Part shown: piece by piece, positions 55,310 through 64,000 of the stretch
Position numbering within the stretch: position 1 is the first letter of the stretch
Layout of the letters: each line of letters starts with the position of its first letter
Assembly: GCA_026901365.1 (NCBI GenBank)
Contig: QLOH01000048.1
Span: 2,480,001-2,544,000, forward strand
DNA from: Sesbania bispinosa
Lineage: Eukaryota > Streptophyta > Magnoliopsida > Fabales > Fabaceae
Direction of reading: 5' to 3'
Length of the DNA stretch: 64,000 nt
Notes under the pieces: generated by a model
Told to the model about the DNA's origin: nothing
The model's database searches: none
What the model saw: the letters and a program-made list of their open reading frames with translations, nothing else
Made by a program: the position numbers and the translations under genes

Positions 55310-57235
55310 GTGTCTTTCACTAAAGAAGGATGTATAGTCAAGGATACTTCAGATCATATCCTCTTCTTTGCTAAGAGACACAATAATGTGTACAAAGTTG
55401 ATCTAGAGGAACTTGCTACTCAGAATGGGAAGTGTTTTGTTTCCATCGAAGATGAAAAACATATTTGGCATCAGAAACTTGGGCATGCTAGCCTGAGATT
55501 GATCTCAAAGCTAACTAACCATAACTTAGTTAAAGGCTTGCCCAAGCTCTCATTCAAATATGATATTTTATGTGAAAACTGTCTGAAAGGGAAACAAACA
55601 AGACACTCTTTTAAGAGTAAAAATGTTGTTTCAACCAGCAGACCGTTAGAACTACTTCACATGGATTTGTTTGGACCCACTAGAACAGAGAGTCTTAGCA
55701 AAAAGAAATATGGATTGGTCATAGTTGATGACTATACAAGATTCACATGGGTTATATTCCTAAGAAGCAAAGATGAAACCTTTGAGAATTTCAAAAAATT
55801 CTGTAAGAAGGTGCAAAATGAAAAAGGAATCTGCATATCTGCTATTAGAAGTGATCATGGTGGAGAGTTTGAAAACTCAAGCTTCAGACTATTCTGTGAT
55901 GAGAATCGGATCTCACACAATTTCTCTGTGGCTAGAACAACTCAGCAAAATGGGGTTGTTGATAGAAAGAACAGAAGCTTGCAAGAGATGGGAAGAACCA
56001 TGCTCATTTCAAGCAATCTACCTAGATCCTTTTGGGCAGAAGCTGTTCACACAACATGTTACATTCAGAACAGAATTTTGGTAAGACCAATTCTCAAAAG
56101 AACCCCATATGAATTGTGGAAAGGAAGAAAACCCAACATTTCCTACTTCCATATCTTTGGATGTGAGTGTTTCATACTCAACACAAAAGATGATTTAGGA
56201 AAATTTGATGCTAAGACTGACAAAGGTTTCTTTATTGGATATTATGAATCTTCTAAGGCTTATAGAGTGTATAACTCAAGAACCTTAATAGTAGAAGAAT
56301 CTATCCATGTAAGATTTAATGATTTTATAGAGACTAATAGGGAACTATCAGATCTTGAAGAGGATTTTGTAGGAACGAAGTTGAATCCCAAACTAAAGTC
56401 TGAAGGACCTTCTGAAGGTCATTCTAAAGAACCTTCTGAACAAAAGTCTGAACCTGCATCTGAAGCTGAACCTTCTCAGACCAACATTGTTGAGTCTCAG
56501 ACAGAGTGTGTACCCTCTCACAATCGCGATTGGAGATACCGAACTCATCATCCAAGAGAGAAAATTATAAGTGACACCTCAGAAGGAGTAAAAACAAGAT
56601 CAAGATTCAGAAGCTTGAATAATCTTGCACTTCTCTCTGAGATTGAACCTAAAAACATTGAAGAGTTTCTGCATGATGAAGGTTGGATCCTAGCCATGCA
56701 AGAAGAGCTGAATCAATTTGCTAGGAGTGATGTCTGGACACTTGTACCTAAACCCCATGGAAAAACTATAATAGGAACCAAATGGGTGTTCAGAAACAAG
56801 TTATCAGAAGAAGGAAAAGTAGTCAGAAACAAAGCAAGACTTGTTGCTCAGGGCTATAATCAGCAAGAAGGTATTGACTTCACTGAAACTTTTGCTCCTG
56901 TAGCGAGGCTTGAAGCCATTAGAATTTTACTAGCTTATGCAGTAAATAATGGCATCACCTTATATCAGAAGGATGTTAAGAGTGCCTTTCTCAATGGGTT
57001 TATTGAGGAAGAGGTCTATGTTAGACAACCACCAGGTTTTGAAGACACTACTTTTACAGAACATGTTTTCAAACTGAAAAAGGCTCTTTATGGTCTGAAA
57101 CAAGCCCCAAGAGCTTGGTATGACAGATTGAGCAACCTTTTAATAAAAAATGGTTTTCAAAGAGGAAAAGTAGATACAACTCTTTTAGTAAAATGTCCAA
57201 CAAAGACTTCATTCTTGTTCATATATATGTGGATG
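55310..57235 (+). pseudogene. pol: integrase and N-terminal RT of the SIRE-like element
   Basis: This is the longest open stretch in the window (665 codons). In this numbering the integrase zinc domain has H54, H59, C88 and C91. The catalytic core has D119 (LHMDLFGP), D182 (SDHGGEF) and, 35 residues later, D218 where copia integrases carry Glu (QQNGVVDRKNR). RT begins near residue 465 (FARSDVWTLVPKPHGKTIIG) with KARLVAQGYNQQEGIDFTET, QKDVKSAFLNGFIEEEVY and LKKALYGLKQAPRAWYDRL. A frameshift near 57190 takes the YVDD motif into the next frame. Residues 350-430 are a Ser/Glu/Pro-rich linker. Confidence 0.9.
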
Positions 57236-57390
57236 ACATTATATTTGGTTCTACTGATTCTTCATTATGCAAGGAATTTTCTGAACTTATGCAATCTGAG
57301 TTTGTGATGAGCATGATGGGGGAACTTAAGTTCTTCCTAGGACTTCAGATTAAGCAACAATCTGATTGTATATGGATCCATCAGAAAAAT
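57193..57390 (+). pseudogene. pol: RT catalytic segment (YVDD) of the SIRE-like element, shifted frame
   Basis: The frame reads SNKDFILVHIYVDDIIFGST, then LCKEFSELMQSEFVMSMMGE and LKFFLGLQI. YVDD is intact. It continues the RT of the previous frame after a shift near 57190 and is itself ended by a second shift near 57385 within a run of A. Confidence 0.88.
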
Positions 57391-58175
57391 ATACAAAAGA
57401 AATGCTTAAGAAATTCAATATGAGTGATTGCAAGTCCATGACTACTCCCATGCATCCTTCTGTTGTTTTGAACAAAGATGAAAGGGAAGAACTAGTAAAT
57501 CAAACTTTGTATAGAGGAATGGTTGGCTCATTATTGTATCTGACAGCAAGCAGACCTGACATTATGTTCAGTGTATGTCTTTGTGCCAGATTTCAATCTG
57601 ATCCAAGAATTACTCATTATAAAGCTGTAAAAAGAATTTTCAGATATTTAAATGGTACTACTAATCTTGGTCTTTTCTATAAGAGAAGTAAGGATTGCAG
57701 GTTAATGGGATTTTGTGATGCTGATTTTGCTAGAGATAGAATTGAAAGGAAATCAACAAGTGGAGGTTGTCATTTCATTGGTAACAACATGATCAGCTGG
57801 TCCAACAAAAGGCAAAGCACCATTGCTCTTTCCACAGCAGAAGCTGAATATATTGCTGCAGCAAGTTGTTGTTCACAACTGCTATGGATAAAATATCAGT
57901 TAAAGGATTTTAACATTAAAGTATCTTCTATACCTGTAATGTGTGATAACACAAGTGCAATTAATTTATCCAATAATCCCATTCAACATTCTAGGGCAAA
58001 GCATATAGAAATCAAGAATCATTTTATTAGAGACTATGTTTAGAAAGGAGTTTTTGATATAAAGTTCATTGATACTGAGCATCAATGGGCAGATATATTC
58101 ACAAAAGCCCTGACTGAAGATAGATTTAAGTTCATAAGAAATAATCTGAATATCTTGGCTTTATCTGAAATATAA
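57366..58175 (+). pseudogene. pol: RNase H and C-terminal pol of the SIRE-like element
   Basis: The frame from about 57385 has EKYTKEMLKKFNMSDCKSMT and GSLLYLTASRPDIMFSVCLC, the RT-RNase H connection of copia elements. RNase H follows with catalytic D118 (GFCDADFA), E159 (STAEAEYIAA) and D194 (VMCDNTSAI) in the numbering from Met 57366. A TAG at 58041-58043 interrupts it after FIRDYV, but the frame continues with EHQWADIFTKALTEDRFKFI to a natural stop at 58173-58175. All three acidic residues checked are present. Confidence 0.88.
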
Positions 58176-58503
58176 TTGTTGCATCTAAACATGCATCTGA
58201 AGTTGTTGCATCTGAACATGCATGATTGTCTGAATAGCATGCATGTGTGAAGCAACTCATTCTGATGACGTGGCAAGCTGAAACGTTTGGTCTTCTTCTC
58301 TGAGTAACTACTCTAAGCATGTTTGCACAATCTCCAAAACTTCAACTGTCATCATTACTATGTGTGACGGCTATTTAAGAGACGTGATTGCTACTGTTAC
58401 TGGCTACTGCTCTCTCTCTCTCCAAGTGCAAACTGTTGCTTTCCTTGTGCCCTAAGTTCCTTGAGTCCTCTCTGTACTCTTTGTCTCCTTATTAGTTCAT
58501 ATC
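58176..58503 (+). promoter_or_regulatory. pol to envelope-like intergenic segment with promoter-like words
   Basis: Non-coding gap of about 330 bp. It has repeated TTGCATCTGAACATGCAT words (58180-58230), TATTTAA at 58372-58378 and a CT run (58410-58423) about 80-95 bp before the ATG at 58504. These could be a promoter and leader for the envelope-like ORF, but this is inference. Confidence 0.4.
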
Positions 58504-61108
58504 AATGGCTTCCAAGAAATCGGCTAGTGGTCAGATTGTTCCTTCCAAGACTGTAGACCTGGAGATGCTCCGAGCTGGTGGCATTGATCTCACTGAGACC
58601 TTTGAAGCATGTGGCTGGATTAATTTCTTCTCTGCCATTGACTGTGCATGGCATGAATAGAGTATGGTGGACTTCTGGAAAAATGCTCGAGATACTTCTT
58701 CCCAGGATGGAAGGTATCAAAGTTTTGAAACTAAGGTGATGGGTATAAAAATCATTGTAGATGTTGAAAACTGGTGTTCCCAATACTGGAGATATGTTTA
58801 TTTTAGAATGGGAAGTAAAGAATGGTGGAGTTAAGAGATTTACCCAGAAGTTGTACGGGATTGAAGACCCAGGTGATCTGAGAAGCTCTTACATGCATCC
58901 TAAGGCAAGGATTCTTCATGCCATCTTGGGGTGCTGTATTTTGCCCAAGTATGGAAGTAAGAATCATGTGTCTGAGCTGGAAAGATTCTACATAATCCAT
59001 CTTTTGGACAAAAAGCCTCTTAATCTACCCAAGATCATCCTCTACAATATGCTGAAAAGGTTAAATGATTCTGCCTCAAGCTATACTCATACCACTCTTA
59101 TCACAAAGATTCTGCTGAAGTTCAATGTTCCCATTGAAAGAGTGTATGACCACAAAGGTCCTGCTCTTTTCTCCTTGACCAACATCAAGAAGATGGGGAT
59201 TGCTGTGAAGAAGCCCTCACCAGAAAGGACTCTGCTAGAAAAGCTGTTCAAACCAAGGCCAGCAGAACTAGGAAAAGTCCTTTAGAGATTCTGGAGGAGG
59301 ATTTGCAAGGTGACACTCACAAAGACAAGTTCGTATCTGCTCAGACTCCCACTAAAGTTCTGAAGAAGAAAAGAACAAAGTTGCTTCTGAAGAAAGAGTC
59401 ACCAGAAGGAGAAGTTCAGTTCAGGCAATCTGAACCTTCTCAGAGTATGTCTGCACATACTTCTGAGATTTTGGGTCAGGTTACTGAGAACCTAGCTTTT
59501 GCTACTCAGCCTACTCTCAACTCGGGAGGACAGGTAGAGGACAACAATAGTCTAGAGTCTGAACCAATCTCAGTTGCATTAGATGATTCAACTGAGCCTG
59601 TCAAAGCCATCCCTTTTGCTACGAGTCTGCCTGAAGCTGTCATCAGACAAGTGGTCACAGAGATTGAAGAAGAAGAAAGAAAGCAGAAGGAAGAACAAGA
59701 AAGGCAAGACTATGCTCTTGCTGTTGTAGCTCAACAAGCCGTTCTTGAAGATGAAAGGCTTGAGCAAGCCAACAGGCTTAAAAAAAAGAAGAGCCAGTGC
59801 AAAGACTAGAAGAAATCAAAGGAGAAGACTGTTGTCTCCTGCTGCTGATGCCCCTCAGAGGTTGACTAGAAGTAAAAGCATCCAACAAGAAGATGTTTTC
59901 GAGTTTCAAAAGGTTGCTGAAGCTCAAAGAAAGAAGAAGTTGGAGGAACTGAGGCAGAAGAAACCAGCTACTGAAGGCTCTACGGCTCGTGTTAAGAGAC
60001 CTAGGGTTCTATTTGGAAACGTCTCATCCTCAGAAAATGAAGCCCCTCCTCCACCTAAAGCTATCAGCACACCAAGAGAAGTACCCCCACCTTCACCTTC
60101 TTCTTCCTCTCTGTCAGGTTACTCTGAACTTGATTCAGATGTCGAGCCAGACTGCATCTGGTTTGGTGGAAATCTTTCTGTTAGTATTCTGCTGAAAGAA
60201 AAGAAAGGAACCTATCAAGGTAACCTACCTGTGATCTAGCTCTACCTATGATCTCAGACGCTCTTGAGAAGATCAAATATGGAGTCATCACTACTTACCA
60301 TAAGTGGAAAGCTTTGGATCCTTTCTCACAGGATCAACTCAATCTATCTCCTTATAAGTGGATTGCTGTCAGAATGCAGTGTCTTGAAGCTGAACTAATT
60401 GATCAAAGTTGTTCCAGATCCTTTGGCTGTAGAGATTTCAAACCCCCTCTACCTATTCATACAAAGCTGTCAACTACTATTCCGGTGCAACCAGACAGGA
60501 TAGTACCTAGGTATGCTTATGCTGACTTATTTTCTATCAAAGACAAAGGACTTGAGATAGTTTCAAAAGGTGTTGAACCTCCAAGAGTGTTATCTAAAGA
60601 AGACTGGAACAATCTTGCAGAATATATCTTCATCAACCAAGGCATGGATCATTCACTTTATAATGCCATGTGGGACTTTCACTGGAATCTTGTTGAGAAG
60701 GAAGGGAGTTCATCAAGAACAAGTTGGGATGATGCTGACTCTCAAGTGGTTGCAGGTTCAACTATAGTAGAAACTGCTACCTTCTTTAGAGGACGCTTTC
60801 CATTGTCTGATAGGGATCTCCATTCAGAGTGGATGGTGGCATTTCCTTTTGTTCGCCCTAAATTTTATATCAGAGTGAAGGACCCTTTGCAGTATCACCT
60901 ACCTACTGGTTTTCAGTACTTCAGATTCACCTGCAAGCATATCTCTCTTATTTTCCATGAAGAGAATCTTGAAGCCGAAGTTAGTGCTTTAGTTGAGGAG
61001 AATGAGGAACTTCGTCTGAAGAATCAACAGCTTATGCAGAAAACAGATCAGATTTTAGAGACTCAAGCTCAGATTCAAGCTAATCAAAATCATCTCCGAG
61101 AGGTGTAG
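58504..61108 (+). pseudogene. envelope-like ORF (ORF3) of the SIRE-like element, frameshifted
   Basis: The start is ATG 58504 (MASKKSASGQIVPSKTVDLE). The region then passes through at least four frame changes: a stop at 58660, then open pieces 58761-59285, 59303-59809, 59745-60239 and 60248-61108. The second piece holds the conserved core (MHPKARILHAILGCCILPKY, ERFYIIHLLDKKPLNLPKII). The third is Glu/Lys-rich, the fourth Ser/Pro-rich. The last ends in a coiled-coil-prone stretch (LEAEVSALVEENEELRLKNQ ... QILETQAQIQANQ) before a stop at 61106-61108. SIRE-type elements carry a similar post-pol ORF called envelope-like; its activity is unproven. Confidence 0.75.
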
Positions 61109-61608
61109 TAGCTGAACTGGAAAGGCAGAGACTGGCTATGCAAGAATAGCTTGAGAGAGCTCTGGGAAGCTTAAGACCCAATTCATGATGATGTCTAGAA
61201 TGATTCAAACTGTGTTTCACTGTTTATGTCAATACGTGTTTCCGATTTTAATCCATAAAGTTTTGATTGTTATCATTCTATGTGCTCTCTTTGCTGAACA
61301 TCAATCTTAACTGCTATCTGTCTGTTGCTTACCCTTTTTTATTGATGCCAAAAGGGGGAGCAGTAATATGATGTGATTGGTAGTTATGCAGTATGCAGTA
61401 TTTACTATGGGACTACTAACAAAATTTGAAAGCAATGCAGCAAGTACTTCAGAAAATGTTTCAGAACTAGAAAGGATGAAAGGAAGGTTCAGAAGGAGAA
61501 CATTTCAGAAGGAATATGATCATCTCAGATGAAATATCTGTTTAAGGGGGAGAATTTTCTCAACTAAAACCTTTTTCAGATTTTATCATATTTTATATTT
61601 GTCATCAT
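61109..61608 (+). other. 3' untranslated interior of the SIRE-like element
   Basis: Non-coding. Contains words such as GATGCCAAAAGGGGGAGCAG (61344-61363), an upstream G-rich purine tract, and TTTAAGGGGGAGAATTTTCT (61541-61560). Such repeated AAGGGGGAG blocks before the 3' LTR are usual in SIRE/Maximus elements. Confidence 0.65.
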
Positions 61609-61623
61609 CAAAAAGGGGGAGAT
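61609..61623 (+). other. polypurine tract of the SIRE-like element
   Basis: CAAAAAGGGGGAGAT directly precedes the LTR start TGTTGAGTCTC. Two further AAGGGGGAG copies lie upstream. Confidence 0.88.
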
Positions 61624-62974
61624 TGTTGAGTCTCAAAGGATTAAATATATGAAATTAAAAATATTTTGAGTCTCACTCTCTTAAGTTTTAATGAAAAACA
61701 AATATAAAATATAAAAGGCATTTATATGATACTATGCTCTCACAGGATGTTGCACTGTTTCAGATCATATTGTCTTGTGTAAAAGATCATCTGAAAGATC
61801 AACTTCATCTTAAGAGTGTTTATCATCTGAAGACTTGAAGATCATCTGATGCACTCCTTGCATCTGAAGGCTGAAGGTATCAAGTTTAAGGTTTGACCCG
61901 TGAAGACATTACTATGTAAGAAGAACGTTCATCCCAATGGTCTAACCCTTTTTAGCATAAGAATCAGAGCTACTTTCTCTCCTCGTTCAAATGTTTAGCA
62001 TTTTTAAGGAAAGTCTGCAAAGCTGTTGTACCTGCTCAAAAGCATTGTGTGCACAGACCTACTGCACCTAAGACTGCTCAGAACGTGTTGGACAGAGTGT
62101 GTCTCAACGTCTCCTAAAGCATTTAATGCTATTTGACAACGGGAAACATTTTTCTCGAAGACTATAAATATGCCCATACAGATTGAAGAAAAGAAGTGAA
62201 GTAAAGTTATCAAAGAAATCTTACTCTGCATAAACGCTGCAAAAATACTCTGATATTTTTTTTTACATTTTCTTATTTGCTTATCCTAAGTAAATCTCAG
62301 TTACTTGTACACTTCTGATAAGTTCAATCTATCATCTGAAGATAGTTGATTGAACTTTATCTATTTTTATCTTAAAACAGTTTGGGTTACAAACCTGGAG
62401 AGGCTTATTGTCTAAAAGAATACTTGGGTTACACTTGGATAAGTGTCTAAGAGCCTAGAGAGGCTTGGTGAAAGAAACAATACTTGTGGTAGAGCCTGAA
62501 GAGGCTTGGTGGAAGAAACAATACTTGTGGTAGAGCCTGAAGAGACTTGGTGGAAGAAACAATACTTGTGGTAGAGCCTGAAGAGGCTTGATAGAAAAGA
62601 ATACTTGTAATCTTGCAAGATTAGTGGAAATCCAGTGGTGGTTTGCCCTGGGACTAAACGTAGCTCACAAGTGGTAGTGACTGAACCAGGATAAATTCTT
62701 GGCTGAGTTTTCTTTCCCTCAAACTCTTTCAATTCAGTTTTTAAACAAACAAAGGGGTTTTGAAAAGTTTTCAAGAGCAAAAATCTTAACCTCAAACAAA
62801 ACTATTTATCAAAATTGTCTTTGTGTCTGAACTAAGGTTCAGAAGGTAGTAACTAACTTCAGACGATCTTTCATCATCTGAAGTTTTTACAGAAACTTTT
62901 TAAAGTATTTTCTAAAAGGTTTCCATTGAGACACTATTCAACCCCCTTCTAGTGTTTCACTGTTTTTTCTTACA
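61624..62974 (+). repeat. 3' LTR of the SIRE-like element
   Basis: 1351 bp, TGTTGAGTCTCAAAGGATTA ... CACTGTTTTTTCTTACA, followed by CAGTG. It is close to the 5' LTR with scattered substitutions and short indels. Confidence 0.93.
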
Positions 62975-63302
62975 CAGTGTAGGGATTTCAGGCAGATGTA
63001 AATGCAACGGCTCAACCAATAGATGTTTAAACACATAATCAAGCGTATTATAACTATCAAATCAAACAAATACTTTCTCAAGAAGAAATCAAGTGTTTAA
63101 CCCACACCCAGGGTGTCTTTTCACTATTACGTCTTTTGAGCGCTCTGCATCGTGACCAAGGACCGTCGTCCAGGGACACTTATATGATTAAGTTTTATTA
63201 ACAAACAAAGATTATATGCATAAGGTTCATTTTAATCGAGGATCTCCATTTACCACTTGGCCATGGAGTAAATGTGATTACCTCGTTCCTCTTTTCCTCT
63301 TT

Positions 63303-63495
63303 AGTCCGAAGACCCATGAACGTGAGGTCCGAAGACCCAATTCTTCCCTTTTTAAGCATGAGGTCCGAAGACCTAAATTCCTTTCTATTAAACATGAGGT
63401 ACAAAGACCCAAATCCCTTCTTTTAAACATGAGGCCCAAAGACCCAAAGCTTCTTTTAAACATGAGGTCCTAAGACCTAAATCTTTTCTTGAACA
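63303..63495 (-). repeat. GAGGTCCGAAGACCC repeat cluster in the Tekay-like LTR
   Basis: About six diverged units of ~30-38 bp with the core CATGAGGTCCGAAGACCCAA followed by a T-rich part (TTCTTTTAAA). Similar units occur in the LTRs at 22750-22900 and 28440-28590. Confidence 0.82.
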
Positions 63496-63982
63496 TGAAT
63501 GGGTTGAGAACATGAGAGATGACAATATTTTCATGGACATGAGCATTTGCATGAATGTATAACTCCTCCAAGGTCTCATCATCATTATACATCTATTACA
63601 CAAAATTACCAAATCTCCTAACCTAGGGTTTGAGCCATGAGAGCATACAACCAATCAATCCAACCATCAACCCTAGATTCATCTCTAATCAACCACAATC
63701 AAACAATGTAAGCAAGGGAAGTGAGAATAGGGAGCATAAATTGGTATTCATTCAAGATGAAAGTGAGTGAGTGGACCACACTCACCTCTAATGGAGGAAA
63801 TAGGAAGAATGGAGGGATGGGGATGAAGATCCAAGCTCCTTGAATGGAGTGGGTGGCTTCAGATCAAGCTTCTCCCTTCAATCTCCCTTTTCTCTCTAGC
63901 TTCTCTCTCTAGAAGGAGAGAAAATGAGAGAAATGAGGGCCAAAAGCCCTAACTCTCTATTTTTAAAAATTGAATATGCGCG

Positions 63983-64000
63983 TCCTCGTTTAAACGAGGA
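63983..64000. repeat. 18-bp perfect palindrome at the window end
   Basis: TCCTCGTTTAAACGAGGA is fully self-complementary. It lies in the part of the LTR where related LTRs carry their own palindrome arrays, so more copies may follow beyond the window. Confidence 0.8.

Larger units (their letters stand above)
51973..62974 (+). mobile_element. SIRE/Maximus-like Ty1-copia retrotransposon with envelope-like region
   Basis: LTRs 51973-53329 and 61624-62974 flank an 8.3-kb interior. The target duplication CAGTG is perfect (51968-51972, 62975-62979). Order is gag, protease, integrase, RT, RNase H, then an envelope-like region. Integrase before RT is the copia order, and a large post-pol ORF with a C-terminal coiled coil is known from SIRE1-type elements of Glycine. 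Gag, pol and the envelope-like region each contain stops and frameshifts, but a 665-codon stretch of pol remains open, so this is one of the youngest copies in the window. Confidence 0.93.
51547..64000 (-). repeat. 5' LTR of a Tekay/Del-like element, split by a copia element and cut by the window end
   Basis: It starts TGTAACGTCCTAATTTTTAG at 51547, runs to 51972, and resumes at 62980 to the window end. The portion 63090-63300 matches 22560-22760 (TTTGAGCGCTC..CATG/CGTGACCAAGGACCGTCGTC), and 63770-63960 matches the leader region of the LTR at 17549-19060. It therefore belongs to the same LTR group, as a distinct family. The LTR's own 5' end on the - strand lies beyond the window. Confidence 0.75.

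Overview
The window is a plant nuclear intergenic region made almost entirely of LTR retrotransposons, many inserted inside one another. I see no intact host gene. The mix of elements points to a papilionoid legume, probably a Phaseoleae/Glycine-like genome: an Ogre/Tat-type Ty3-gypsy element with two RNase H domains and 3' tandem repeats, an Athila-type element primed by tRNA-Asp, several Tekay/Del-like chromovirus LTRs with initiator-Met primer sites, and a SIRE/Maximus-type Ty1-copia element with an envelope-like ORF. The organism call is inference from family content. All retroelement reading frames are broken by stops or frameshifts.

Layout. 1-12063 is the 3' part of an Ogre/Tat-like element on the + strand: decayed gag, protease, G-patch-like segment, RT, RNase H, second RNase H and integrase, then a 36-bp tandem array and a 3.25-kb 3' LTR. 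12064-17548 is AT-rich non-element DNA with a locally duplicated block. It carries a tRNA-type SINE with a perfect 13-bp target duplication, two Stowaway-like MITEs, and a 1.06-kb CACTA element containing a fragment resembling the first exon of SEC61 gamma. 17549-19840 holds two LTR remnants on the - strand, one Tekay-like and one Ogre-like.

19846-51434 is one Athila-like element on the - strand (TSD GCAGG), about 9.1 kb before it was split by three later insertions: a Tekay-like element with no recognisable coding (21764-30006, -, TSD CTGTT), a second Tekay-like element with an integrase relic (31309-39042, +, TSD GTTCA), and a compact deletion-derivative gypsy element (39805-46332, -, TSD GCACT). 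That last element is itself split by a probable solo LTR (42221-45968, +, TSD CAGCC). The Athila element keeps gag, protease and a third ORF, but I see no RT, RNase H or integrase, so it was probably non-autonomous.

51547 to the window end is a further Tekay-like LTR on the - strand, split by an 11.0-kb SIRE-like copia element (51973-62974, +, TSD CAGTG) that has gag, protease, integrase, RT, RNase H and an envelope-like region.

The genes do not form a host pathway. Each set is the replication machinery of one mobile element, now inactive. The most notable points are the TSD-resolved insertion order, the gag-pro-ORF3 Athila derivative, the SEC61-gamma-like capture in a CACTA element, an integrase Glu-to-Asp change in the copia element, and family-specific arrays of short palindromes near the 5' part of four different LTR families.
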